The notes beneath the pieces are model-generated. The model searched no databases. It was given only the letters and a program-made list of their open reading frames with translations, and was not told where the DNA came from. Positions 40,557-53,067 of a stretch of 64,000 bases of DNA are shown in pieces. The position numbers and the translations under genes are program-made. Source of the stretch: Siphonodentalium dalli (lineage: Eukaryota; Mollusca; Scaphopoda; Gadilida; Siphonodentaliidae). Position 1 is the stretch's first letter; each line of letters opens with the position of its first letter. The stretch spans positions 5,231,784-5,295,783 of the forward strand of contig CP136066.1 of assembly GCA_032622095.1 (NCBI GenBank). The letters are read 5' to 3'.

Positions 40557-43465
40557 CATCGTATTTATACGTTTATCGTAGAGGGCCATGTAGAGTGTTC
40601 GTAGACTGACTGTCATTAATTTTTTTCCGTATTCAACACCGATGTCAACGAGAGTATATCTGAACAAAAACATATAAAGGAAATAAGCGATAAATATTTA
40701 CAGAATAACATGTGACAAAATGAAAAGTTAGTTCATATCCACGATTATGTGATTCACACTATAATTTTTCTGTTTCAAAACAGCATTTATTGTGCAATAA
40801 TCTGAACTTGATTTTTGTATCAAAGTCGAATATGTAGGTTTTTGTTTTATGTTTTGAACCTTTATAGTCATCAGTATGACAATTTTAAATATAGTAGGTT
40901 AGAGGATGTAAATTCCAAAACATTTCGATGTAAGGATTACATTTTGTAACTTTTCAATATGTACCAGTTGCAAATTTCAAAACCATTATCACTGATAGTA
41001 TGTCAACTTATGACTAACTGACTGAGGGTTAGTAACTCTAATTGTCATTGTAGTTGTATTTTCGAAACCACATTTAGTGTACAATAATCTGAACTTGATT
41101 GTTGTATTCAGAATATTTGTTTTGCTTTATTGTTTAAACCGTTATAGTAATAAGTATGACAATTTAAAACATAGTAGCCGCATTCGTCATCTCAGGTTTA
41201 ACACTGGTTTACGTAAATCTCTATGTTTATACCGCCGTTTGACAGGTAAATACGTGGCTTAAAACCGAGAACACAGGTCTAAGTGACGAATTCGTCATGT
41301 CTAGTTTAAACCTGGTCTAGCCAGGCCAGTGGTTAAGCAGCAACGTCTCTGTATCGCCGAGATAAGTTATCGTACTTTCCTAATGCTGACGTTTTTATAA
41401 ATGTCGATATTTGTTTTGCGTCTTTTTAAACCAGCATGTAAACCATACAATTCGATGTTCAAGCTAAACTAGGTTCCCGGAGGCTAAACCTGAAATGTCG
41501 AAGCCGTCTTTTCTGGACCTCGGTTTAGAGGGGTAGAGCTATAAATAATGAGGGCGTGTCTGAGAGGCACACACCGAGTGATGCTATCGTGTCACACTTG
41601 ATTCATTCGTACGCGAAGGTTACTCAGATTTGGACATGTTCCTTCAGTATGATGTTTACAACTATCTTGTGGTTGTTCGGGCTTGTAGCAATCACAAATA
41701 CTGGTGTGTTCTATGCATTAATTTGATGGATTCAACGTTTTAATTAGACCCCAAACGAAGCTACATGACCAGATATGCTATAATAATGCATGTTGTTTGC
41801 GATCGTAAAATTAAACTGTTTTATGGGTCACATTTGATAACCTATTTTGATGTAGATCATAGTAAGCATACCACTATGGAATCTGTTTGATGTTCAGCAT
41901 GACAGGAAATATACGGTATTGAAAAAAAGCAACGCATGCAATATGTTTCCTTATTAAAACCTGTTCCTCATCACTTCCCTGACTGGAATACACTGGTCTA
42001 AAAATATCTACATTGACCTTGTATGCCAGTGCATTCCCTTATACATGCTATACTCGCACATATAGATAATGCACTGGCACATGATCATTAGTACCACACC
42101 AGCGCAGCTCCCGTCATGAAATGGTTAATAATGCATTTCACAGTATAAGGGGAGATCCGAGCTCGAGATTGCACGATTAGGCGAAACAGATTGCGTTACT
42201 TCACATACAATCGTGGAATTTTCCCCGGGAACTCAATTCAATCTGCTCGCACAAGTCGCTAAAATTATACCATCTCATGATGGAACCAGCCCTACTTTGA
42301 ACAAGATTAGTACAACAAAATTATTAACATAGAAATAACATCACTGAGTTGTCTATTCAAAGTTATAAAGTTCCCCATCAGAAGAAGTTAGAAAATCAAA
42401 AGTCTGGTGGAGTTTGATCTCAGCGGGAATATCCATAATACAGATCCGTGCCATTATTGAATTGTGGTGAGAAAGCTCGACCTATAGCACAAGTGCACAA
42501 CATTTTACACGTGAATTTTTTCGATTTGTATTATAACTGTGATAAATGCGATTGAAAGTATTCGGTTTCAACTTTCAATTCAACAATATTACCGGAAGCT
42601 GGAAATATTAATGATGCAAAATATAGAGGGATGTGTCACCCCATATGACATTCCACAAAATATACTCAGACCTCATCGTGAGAAAGTTACCACATATCTC
42701 ATGTTATTATAGGAGGGTTGGCTCTCGTTTGTAATGAGACCTTTCAACTTTGGTCACAAATTCAATTTTATGTCCGACACAATATCAGTTGAAAATATCT
42801 TACTAAAATAGAATGAAATTGTTCTGATACATGTAGTTTTCAGCATTATCATTTTTACTATAGCGTTTTATACCACGTCTGATCAATTTGTGACTGAAAT
42901 GATCATCAGTTGGAAAATGTTCAACCATAGGACTGTTCTGGCTGGAAATATCCAAACGTTAGAATGCTTGAGCTACATTTGGGGGAAAAACTATTACATT
43001 AGGGGCACAGGTGCACATGGTTTCCGGAGAGTTTCGATCCTGTTGAAGAGAGTGTTACTTGTAAGTGTGACACCCACACAGAACAAGAGACCATCTGGTT
43101 GCCCACTTCCAACAGTTCAGATACATCCCCGGGCGTGTACCCACAAGTAAACTGGCTTTAGTTTACTGGCGTCTTAGTCCAGTATCGATTAGATGGTCTC
43201 CATATGGGTGTCCATCTATACAATTGAACTATACACCACTCGCAAGATCGCGAAAATTCTATTTTTACACCACATTTTGTTGAACTTGTTCCTAAATGTT
43301 TTCAACGTTTGTATCTTTATATAGACACGTTCCCTCATTTTGGAAAATTGTTTCTGAAAACGACAAACTTCCTATGGTATACATGGTTGGAAAATTGCAA
43401 CCTAATATTGTTGTGATGTTGTGTTACATAGTGAGGCATGAACCGTCCAAAATTTAAAAGAGTGT
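40557..43465. other. intron-like stretch
   Basis: No gene supported. Segments near 40780-40900 and 41060-41180 are similar to each other (CTGAACTTGATTxTTGTAT), an old duplication. A relic hairpin is at 42023-42082. Confidence 0.4.
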
Positions 43466-43470
43466 TTGTG

Positions 43471-44445
43471 ATGAGACACCCACCAATCTTGTCGCCACCT
43501 CCCTGGTGGTTAGGGATGAGACACCCACCCATCTTGTCGCCACCTCCCTGGTGGTTAGGGATGAGACACCCACCCATCTTGTCGCCACCTCCCTGGTTGT
43601 TAGGGTGAGGCACCCACCCATCTTGTCGCCACCTCCCTGGTGGTTAGGGTGAGACACACACCCATCTTGTCGCCACCTCCCTGGTGGTTAGGATGAGACA
43701 CCCACCCATCTTGTCGCCACCTCCCTTGTGGTTAGGGTGAGACACCCACCCATCTTGTCGCCACCTCCCTGGTGGTTAGGATGAGACACCCACCCATCTT
43801 GTCGCCACCTCCCTGGTGGTTAGGGAAGAGACACCCACCCATCTTGTCGCCACCTCCCTGGTGGTTAGGGAAGAGACACCCACCCATCTTGTCGCCACCT
43901 CCCTGGTGGTTAGGGAAGAGACACCCACCCATCTTGTCGCCACCTCCCTGGTGGTTAGGGAAGAGACACCCACCCATCTTGTCGCCACCTCCCTGGTGGT
44001 TAGGGATGAGACACCCACCCATCTTGTCGCCACCTCCCTGGTGGTTAGGGATGAGACACCCACCCATCTTGTCGCCACCTCCCTGGTGGTTAGGGGTGAG
44101 ACACCCACCCATCTTGTCGCCACCTCCCTGTGTTAGGGGTGAGACACCCACCCATCTTGTCGCCACCTCCCTGGTTAGGGATGAGACACACACCCATCTT
44201 GTCGCCACCTCCATGGTGGTTAGGGATGAGACACCCATCCATCTTGTCGCCACCTCCCTGGTGGTTAGGGGTGAGACACCAACCCATCTTGTCGCCACCT
44301 CCCTGGTGGTTAGGATGGGACACCCATCCATCTTGTCGCCACCTCCCTGGTGGTTAGGGGTGAGACACCCACCCATCTTGTCGCCACCTCCCCGGTGGTT
44401 AGGATGAGACACCCACCCATCTTGTCGCCACCTCCCTGGTGGTTA
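43471..44445. repeat. minisatellite, 45-bp unit, about 21 copies
   Basis: Direct copies of ATGAGACACCCACCCATCTT, GTCGCCACCTCCCTGGTGG, TTAGGG with slight length variants. Because 45 is a multiple of three, long open frames appear on both strands; they are artefacts of the repeat. Confidence 0.92.
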
Positions 44446-44493
44446 TTTTGACTGGAATAAATACTCACTAGTCTCGTCTGTTTTTGCAAAATT

Positions 44494-44745
44494 ATTAAAA
44501 ATAACATCCATTACCCTGCAGGGAGCCCCACACATTTATAGAAACACATAGAAGAGTGTCGTCTGCTCATGTTTGTCTGGGGCTCTGTATGGGTGAAATT
44601 ATAAAATTGTTAAAGAATACAAGAAAAAAATATTAAAATTGTAAAAAATTGTTAGGCCAATGCATTCTTTTATATATGCGAGGCGACCTATGGTCGACTC
44701 GCATATATAAGAGAATGCATTGGCACAGGGTAAAAAAAATCCCGA
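44494..44745. mobile_element. hairpin MITE of the TGTGACCCGCC family, truncated copy
   Basis: Right part of an element like 36568-37027, in inverted order: GAGCCCCAC/GGGGCTC pair, then one AATGCATTC hairpin, GGCACAGGGTAAA and the start of CCCGAC, where similarity stops. It lies next to the 45-bp minisatellite. Confidence 0.7.
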
Positions 44746-45065
44746 CACACATGCGCCTGGTTTCGTGTGTTTAGTAAATACCCACTGTATGCTCTGGTAA
44801 TCTTGGAATGTCAGCGAAAACCTCATGTGACAAGCACGGACATACTCTTGCATCAAATCCACGTTCTCCTTGATTCACAATTTATTAAGGTCAGTTTTTA
44901 CTTAGTAAATTGTGCGAAATAATGTTTAACCCAAAACCTATAATATCACCATAGTTTCATGTGGTCAATGCACACACTCCCCAAGCAATACACATTCCTT
45001 TATAACTTGGACATGCGTGTGTTTAATGAGCCCATCGTGATGCACACAATCTGGATGGAACACAT

Positions 45066-45668
45066 GGCATGGTATGGAACGTAGGGAATCAGTGACTTGC
45101 TGCAGCAGACGACCCTACACATGGCATGATATGGGACACAGGGGATCAGTGACTTGCTGCATCAGACGACCATACACATGGCATGGAATGGGACATTGGA
45201 TATCAGTGACTTGCTGCTGTAGACGACCCTACATATGGCATGGTATGAGACATAGGGGATCAGTGACTTGCTGCAGCAGACGACCAAACACATGGCATGG
45301 TATGGGACATAGGATATCAGCGACTTGCTGCTGCAGACGACCCTACACATGGCATGGTATGAGACATATGGGGATCAGTGACTTGCTGCAGCAGACGACC
45401 CTACACATGACATGGTATGTGACATAGGGGATCAGTGACTTGCTGCAGTAGACGACCCTACACGTGGCATGATATGGGACATAGGGGATCAGTGACTTGC
45501 TGCAGCAGACGACCATACACATGGCATGATATGGGACACAGTGGATCGGTGACTTGCTGCAACAGACGACCCTACACATGACATGGAATGGGACATAGGG
45601 GATCGGTGACTTGTTGCAGCAGACGACCATACACATGACATGGTATGGGACATATGGGGATCAGCGAC
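45066..45668. repeat. minisatellite, about 57-bp unit, 10-11 copies
   Basis: Direct copies of ATGGCATGGTATGGGACATA, GGGGATCAGTGACTTGCTGC, AGCAGACGACCCTACAC. Length is mostly a multiple of three, giving spurious open frames on both strands. Confidence 0.9.
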
Positions 45669-46589
45669 CGTTATGCTCGGTTGTTGAACCATGCACGCTA
45701 AAGACAGTGCTTCTTGAAGGCAGTATTAAACACCGACATATCTCAGTAATGCTTCATGGTAAGTAACCGCCAGACTAGGTGATGTCTGGACGTTAATGCT
45801 AGAATACGTATAATTTAACTTGAGCCCATATTGCTGATAATTACTCAAACTTATTGCTAATGTAACTAGCTACGTGCTCAAAATATTATCGTATAGTAGT
45901 AATACGATATATAAAGATGATAGTCAATATGACATTTATACCGTAATTGCATAATTATGTTAGTATGTGTAATACCTATTTTGTATCTTTCAGTTCAACT
46001 CCATACTCTGGTTATAAATTGATAATATGGGTGTAAATGTCGACATTTCCTCGCGCATGATCGACATATAATGTGAAATAGGTACACAATATGATCAATT
46101 ATGATCAAGATATTTCATCATCCCACCTAACACTTTCCTTATCATACCCGACATCCATCTTAACCCCTTAAACTATACTCACATAAACAAAATAATTCCA
46201 TATAATACTATTTTATAGTCATCTGACAACCGCCATACCCTTCCAACATACTCCCACATAACCCAAATCATTCCATATGAAACTACCTTATCTTGAAACA
46301 CCTATCGAACCGGCCCATCATGTGAGTAGACTATAATACACGCGATGAAACGTCAACAATTTAAAACATGAAGCCCCTATCTACTTGAAACAATCTGAAA
46401 TGTAAAAAAATCACTCTCACAGGATGGACCTTGTCATTAGCCAATCGGAAACGACTCCCAAAAGCTTAAAGCTTGTTGTCGAATCCCCTTCATATCACCA
46501 CTGTTAATCTTTGTCTTGTTTTTTGTAATATACGAATAATATGGAATAAATACTGTTTACACCAATATGATCAATTGATTCTGAAATAA

Positions 46590-47480
46590 GCAGAAAGTGG
46601 ACTCATACCAGTTATTTCGTTTTATGGCGCGGGCCACAATGAAAACATATGTTAAAGAGCGTATACATGGAAAGTATGCATGTGTTCATAGTTCCACATA
46701 ATCTGCTTAGATTATGAGTCGATAATGTGACTAAAACGCTCTCAATTCCAGCACATTATCGACTCTAAATGGGGCGATTCTAAGAAGATTATCTACATTA
46801 TATTTTAAGCAGATAACGTACGAATATTAGGGAGAACAGGGTGCGTGTTTAAATAGATTCACAAGGAAACATTTCGAGCTCAAAATATCTTCACACAATA
46901 TTCGTCTGTGTGGTTTCAGACTCAGAACTTCCATGTACGTTGGGGTTCTACTTATTCGGCTGTGTTCTGCCCATCAAGTGGCGTCCGCTAAGGGAGTATA
47001 GTCACATTTTCGACTCATAATGAGGCGATCCTAAGCAGATTATATGCGGACAATGACACAAATAAGCCAACTCCCGAATTTTCACATGTACGCTCTTTAA
47101 CATGTGTTTTCCACTATGGCCCGCGCCATAAAATGAATACGAGTCGGAATCAAATAATCACATTATGTACCTATTTCACAGTATTGCGCATGTATATGTA
47201 ATGCGATTGACGGTAACATCATTTGTATTATCTGAATCGATACGGTCATAATCGGTCAACATATCCTCGAGCAAATACGTTTATATTGGACTTTAATTTC
47301 AAATAAGTTCATAGTTTACATATTCGATTCTGAAATAAGCAATTAGCATATAGTGAACGTATACGCGTTATTCCGTTTTATGACGCGGGCCGTCGTGAAA
47401 ACACTTTATAAAGAGCGTGAATCTGGCAAGTCGTGTCGACGAACAGCCTGTTCTCGTGAAAATAAGCGCATAGCGGGCTT
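46590..47480. repeat. cluster of dispersed-repeat copies
   Basis: At least three related pieces (46600-46852, 47011-47143, 47330-47440) share TTTTATGGCGCGGGCCACA / complement and CACATTATCGACTC blocks in both orientations, so the region looks like a nest of one unknown family. Confidence 0.6.
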
Positions 47481-47518
47481 ATTTTAGTTAGCGCAATAAG
47501 CACACTTTGGCATAATTT

Positions 47519-47715
47519 AACCTCAATCTGCGCTTTATATGGACCTAACTGCATACTGTAACCTCAATACACGCTTTATATGGACCTAAATGCGTAATGT
47601 ATCCTCAATATACGCTTTGTATGGACCTAAATGCATAGTGTAACCTCAATATACGCTTTATATGGACCTAAATGCACAATGTAACCACAATATATGCTTT
47701 ATATGGACCTAAATG
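47519..47715. repeat. tandem repeat, about 40-bp unit, 5 copies
   Basis: Direct copies of AACCTCAATATACGCTTTAT, ATGGACCTAAATGCA. Confidence 0.85.
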
Positions 47716-48574
47716 CAGTTTAAAACAATAAAAAAGTCAGTTCAAGTGTGATATAGCAAAACAATACACACTGAATCACTGCACATGGTATGGAAACTAG
47801 ACTATATATACAATGATGAATCTAGTTTATGTGTTCCAGTATATCGTTATAAATAGAGAAATGGTGTGGAAACCAAACTGTATAACTGATTAATTGTTTT
47901 GCATCTAGAGACTGCACCAATATAGTCTATTTCCGACAAGGACAGTAGCATTGTGTCTCTGAACAGTTGTATATGAATCAAACTCGACATCTATTACACA
48001 AGTTATAACATTACCAAACACAATGTTTCTGTCAATTTAATTGTCCCTCAAGTAGTCCTGTAAATAGCATCAATTCTAGACTTGACTGATTATTTCCCCC
48101 AACTTAAACGTGTGTTGTGCATTATGGCGCTTATCAAGCAAGACTGTGTGCACGATATAAATAACCACGAATACACCTTTAAGTAATCATTATACATGCT
48201 GATCCAGATGCTAATGAGGGTTTGTCCTTCGCGATGGGTATTGCTGCCTAAAAGATCACATCCGTTAAATCCGCCATAATCAGAAAGTATATTAAAATGA
48301 AGTCACATTTTGTTCTTATACCAATCATAAATGAGCGTAAATTGCATATTGTCATGTTAGTAATCTGTGTTATGTAAACATATACATGTTATGTAAACAA
48401 ACAGTACATAAATATTATGCGATAAGTATCACATTCAACTCCAATACACGAGCTGGTTAGAAATGCCATAAAATTGTTCACAACATAACGGTATAGACAT
48501 TTCTAATCCTCCCCTCACAAGATATTATATATTTCTATATTATAACCTATAACGAATGTCACCCGTCCCTCTAA

Positions 48575-48690
48575 ATAGTGGAATACGGTACGCACAAATA
48601 GTGGAATACAGTGCACACAAATAGTGGAATACAGTACACACAAATAGTGGAATACAGTACACACAAATAGTGGACTACAGTACACACATA
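48575..48690. repeat. tandem repeat, 22-23-bp unit, 5 copies
   Basis: Units of AAATAGTGGAATACAGTACA with small changes. Confidence 0.85.
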
Positions 48691-48691
48691 T

Positions 48692-49597
48692 AGAATATAC
48701 GTTGGAATGTCGTTTTGATTTTTCACGCGATTGGTGTGACGTCAGTAATTGTTCATTCATGATTTTGAACCAGTCAACGACGTCACGAGTGCCTTGTATC
48801 GCAACTGCAGTAACGATACATATGTTTTAATTGCCAATTCGTTATCGCCAATTGTATCAGGGAATTTCGTAGGAAATGGTAGATAAATATGTATTATATA
48901 CACAATGTGTTTGTATATATTCATGTATCGCGACGAGGTTAGTTTTCGTGGCCATAATTATGGTCGCCGAGTCGCTATATTGTCAAGAAAACTAGCCGAG
49001 TCGCGATACATGAATCGTTACAAACACATTGTGTATTTAACACATTTATCTACCATTAGTATGACATAATCCACCGCACAAATTACATTGTAGGAGTTTC
49101 TTAAATGCCAAAACTGTTGAATATTTGTCCGACGATTAGCTTTCTTGAGTAAATTATCCCAACCTGCAAAGGTATCTGTGTCATGCGATTAGCTGGCTTT
49201 ATCACAGCCTGCAAATTCATGCGAATATGCCTAATGGAAATTGTATTCAATGAACACACTCTCTTACACCTGCATGTTTATATAATTTATAATAAATACT
49301 GAACATATTAGTTACTTTGTGATATGTTATACCATAATATACATGATGGTAGGCAATCAAATAATGTTAAAACCTTTGAACTATTTTTTTATAGTACGCA
49401 AGAATATACGTTGGAATGTCGTTTTGATTTTTCACGCGATTTATGTGACGTCAGTTCATTCATGATTTTGAACCAGTCAACGACGTCACGAGCGCCTTGT
49501 ATATCAACTGCTGTTACGATACCGATGTCTTTATCGCCAATTCGTTATCGCCAGTTGTATCAGGGAATTTCGTAGGAAATGGTAGATAAAATATGAT
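48692..49597. repeat. direct repeat pair flanking a hairpin
   Basis: A 195-205-bp segment starting AGAATATACGTTGGAATGTC occurs at 48692-48897 and 49399-49597. The first copy runs into a palindrome (about 48877-49059) with arms GGTAGATAAATATGT / ACATTTATCTACC and TTCATGTATCGCGAC / GTCGCGATACATGAA. No coding sequence. Confidence 0.7.
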
Positions 49598-49761
49598 ACA
49601 AATGCACAAGATATACGTGCAAGTTGTGATCTCGAATGCAATACAGATAATTCATCAGAAAAATATGTAGTTTGTCTTCCAGAGCACAACTAGACATACA
49701 ACCAAGATTAGTGACACCATACCAGATTGTTTTGAGTTAGATTACACCAGACGATACTTAC

Positions 49762-49849
49762 CTTTTCGTAGAGGCCCAACGCTGATGGCACTGGACGCGA
49801 ACATGCTAACAATGCCGAACATAATAGTCATTGAAGCTAATAATCCCAT
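49762..49849 (-). CDS. candidate first coding exon (signal peptide) of the receptor-like gene
   Basis: On the minus strand an ATG at 49849 opens 29 codons, a hydrophobic run (LLASMTIMFGIVSMFA) followed by small residues and GPLRK, typical of a signal peptide with cleavage near A-S-S-A. The exon ends at a consensus donor, AAAAG/GTAAGT (donor at 49760-49761), leaving one base of a split codon. That phase fits the acceptor of the exon at 4919-5148, which starts with the other two bases. A one-in-three chance match must be allowed for, and no promoter was identified upstream. Confidence 0.45.
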
Positions 49850-49898
49850 ACCGGTTGTGGTACAATGGTGAGCATATATCCTTTAACAAATGTTGGAA

Positions 49899-50052
49899 AT
49901 CTCAGTATCTATATCAGCATCTATATCAGTATCTATATCAGCAGCAAGACCATCTAACTCCGTAAATCTCAGTATCTATATCAGTAGCAAGACCATCTAA
50001 CTCCGTAAATCTCAGTATCTATATCAGTAGCAAGACCATCTAACTCCGTAAA
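49899..50052. repeat. tandem repeat, 43-54-bp unit, 3 copies
   Basis: Copies of ATCTCAGTATCTATATCAGT, AGCAAGACCATCTAACTCCG, just upstream (on the minus strand) of the candidate first exon. Confidence 0.85.
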
Positions 50053-51890
50053 TTTGCTAAGTCGTGATTGTATCCAGCACATTACGGTCTGTTAGCTAGT
50101 TGCAAACTAACAGTTCGTCCCATTCAGTTTTTGAAGAACGATCTTGTAATTTGTGAAATGTTGTTTTACAATGTCATTTTTGCTTTCCAACCAACACTGG
50201 AACGTGAATGTAGTGTTACCTTAATTGCAAATTCCTATACACCGTTTAGGTTATGCGTCTCTCCTATGCACGCCTTCGCTGTGAAATGTCGGCTGATTCC
50301 AATAACACAGCTGACGACTTCCACATCCAATGGTGATTCGAAAGCATTGTTTTGACACGGTGTGATACAACTATATATTAAACCGTTGCTGATACACGCA
50401 CGACTGTATTCGGTCGTACTGGGAGGTTTGTTATGCCAATTTATATCACAATTCAATAACGGCAGAGAATGTCTCAGACGTTCAATGACATGAACACACA
50501 GCCTGTCCTATGTATTGACACGAAACGACACCTCATCAATGGCCCGCGACCCTTAAAACGAATTCATCAGCAGACTTGCAGTATGCTGTCCGCCTTGTCG
50601 GTTGATTCTGTACACTGTGCCTAGTAATTGAAGAAGGGTCATTGAAAACACTCAATTGAAGATGTCAGTTCCTTTCAGAGCAGGACACAATTTCCTTCGT
50701 CTGTGATTATTGCGAATAGCCAATTACACGTTACATCGGATCAGGTCCCGCGTCCAAATGCCGTGTAATCGAGTTGCATCCCTCAGTCGCAGGGTTTCTG
50801 ATATCCGCTCGTGACAATATCATTGTCCTAGTTCAAGACGTGCGTCTGTGAATCAATTAATCCACAACATGAGAATATATCGGAGGTAATCTCGAGCAAT
50901 CGGAGCATTAAGCGGTGGGAGAAACCAATATGGTAATCACTGGAAGCGATGCGCTGTAACGAGTGTCAATATCAGCTTTCCTTCATATCGATGCAGACCG
51001 TGCAGTATGAGCGACTGGTCTCCTCTGGAGTTTAGCACATCAAATCTGCATTGGCAAATAAGTGATAGGAGTGACGCGGAGTCTCAATGCCAGCCTTAGT
51101 TTCGGCGATGACGCAGTAAGTAATCGTCGAACCTCTCAAAGCGAAATCAAGCTGTCGCTACAATGACAAACAAGAAAACCATAGTCAGAAATCGTAACGC
51201 GCTCAAGATCATATATTATATACCCATGCTTGTAATTATAGAATATAAAATATATTGGTTTCGCGAATGACCAACTCAGAATTCCGTTAACATAACAATA
51301 ACAACCAGCACCTAATTAACGAACCGGCGGCCGACTGGACCGTCTCCGATCACAACAACAGTGGGATGCAGAACGAAACATATATATAGAAGTTGAAATA
51401 TAAGACTTACAAATTATTATTTAAATTTCTTTTATTGGTAATTGACATAGCTTTTCACAAACCAAAAATCAATATTATTGACTTAATAATGTAAAATCAA
51501 CGAAATTGAAATACACTTTTACTGGACTCGGCCTCCTGGTCGCGCAGTTCGACTTTCAAACCGGAAAAACCAATTATATATAAATAAAACACTAAAGACG
51601 ATGATCGCAGTAACTATTCGTCGGTATACTTAAGAGTTTAAAAGTTCAATGCACCACACGTTCGCTGTCAGTAAACAAACGGCGAGGATTGCAGTAAGGA
51701 TTCGATGGTCTCACAAAGAGTTCAATACACCACGTGTTCAATTTTCACCACTGGACACAGTAACCAACTATGCTGGTAATCAAATACAGTACAATCCTGG
51801 TATGGCGATGATTTAAGTAAGGATTCGTACGTGTCATTAATAGTTCAATATACCAAGCGTTCACTGTTCGGGAACTAAAGGCTATGAGTG
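50053..51890. other. noncoding stretch upstream of the candidate first exon
   Basis: No gene recognised. If the receptor-like gene starts at the exon above, its promoter and 5' leader would lie here; no core promoter element is clear. Confidence 0.35.
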
Positions 51891-52706
51891 TAGTAAGGAT
51901 TCGTTGATCGCCTTACGTGTTCAATATGAGTGTAGTAAGGATTCGTTGATCGCCTTACGTGTTCAATATGAGTGTAGTAAGGATTCTTTGATTGCCTTGC
52001 GAGTTCAATATGAGTGTAGTAATGATTCGTTGATCGCCTTACGTGTTCAATATGAGTGTAGTAAGGATTCGTTGATCGCCTTACGTGTTCAATATGAGTG
52101 TAGTAATGATTCGTTGATCGCCTTACGTGTTCAATATGAGTGTAGTAAGGATTCTTTGATTGCCTTGCGAGTTCAATATGAGTGTAGTAATGATTCGTTG
52201 ATCGCCTTACGTGTTCAATATGAGTGTAGTAATGATTCGTTGATTGCCTTACGTGTTCAATATGAGTGTAGTAAGGATTCGTTGATTGCCTTACGTGTTC
52301 AATATGAGTGTAGTAAGGATTCGTTGACGCATTACGTGTTCAATGTGAATGTAGTAATGATTCGTTGATCGCCTTACGTGTTCAATATGAATGTAGTAAT
52401 GATTCGTTGATCGCCTTACGTGTTCAATATGATTGTAGTATCTATTCGTTGATCGACTTACGCGTTCAATATGAGTGTAGTAATGATTCGTTGATCGCCT
52501 TACGCGTTTAATATGAATGTAGTAATGATTCGTTGTTCGCCTTACGTGTTCAATATGAATGTAGTAATGATTCGTTGTTCGCCTTACGTGTTCAATATGA
52601 ATGTAGTAATGATTCGTTGATCGCATTACGTGTTCAATATGAGTGTAGTAATGATTCGTTGATCGCCTTACGTGTTCAATATGAGTGTAGTAATGATTCG
52701 TTAGGT
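51860..52706. repeat. minisatellite, 42-bp unit, about 19 copies
   Basis: Direct copies of GTTCAATATGAGTGTAGTAA, GGATTCGTTGATCGCCTTAC. The array is interrupted on the right by the element at 52707-53067; unit-like sequence resumes at 53069. Open frames in it are artefacts. Confidence 0.9.
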
Positions 52707-53067
52707 CGCCTCGCATATATAAAAGAATGCATTGGCCTAACAAATTTTTACAATTTAAATAAATTTTTCTTGTATTCTTTAACAATTTTATAATTTCACC
52801 TATACAGAGCCCCAGACAAACATGAGCAGACGACACTCTTATATATGCTTCTATATATGTGTGGGGCTCCCTGCAGGGCAATATATGTTTTTTTATTTTA
52901 TGTGCTAAAAATTGTAAGAAACATTTATTTAAAAAAAATGATAAAAAATTGTTAAGCCAATGCATTCTCTTATATATGCGAGGCGACCTATGGTCGACTC
53001 GCATATATAAGAGAATGCATTGGCACAGGATAAAAAAATCCCGACTTACGACTGAATTTGATATGGC
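52707..53067. mobile_element. hairpin MITE of the TGTGACCCGCC family, inserted in a minisatellite
   Basis: Truncated on its left (begins inside the hairpin, AGGTCGCCTCGCATATATAA) and ending at TTGATATGGCGGGG. The GGAACTAAAGGCTATGA string occurs before the array (51870) and right after this element (53069). Confidence 0.7.

Larger units (their letters stand above)
5149..49761 (-). other. candidate 44.6-kb first intron of the receptor-like gene
   Basis: If the signal-peptide-like exon at 49762-49849 belongs to the same gene as the exon at 4919-5148, the interval is its first intron: donor AG/GTAAGT at the right, acceptor TTTCAG at the left, compatible phase 1 on both sides. It would contain the Polinton and most of the repeats of the window. 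This is inference from splice signals and phase; no transcript evidence is available here. Confidence 0.4.

Noticed and set aside
43471-44412. Long open frames (211-226 codons) on both strands as repeat-protein genes
   Set aside because: They result from a 45-bp repeat lacking stops and have no start context, splice signals or non-repetitive part.
51904-53004. Open frames of 154 and 237 codons
   Set aside because: Both are translations of the 42-bp minisatellite, the second read through the inserted MITE.
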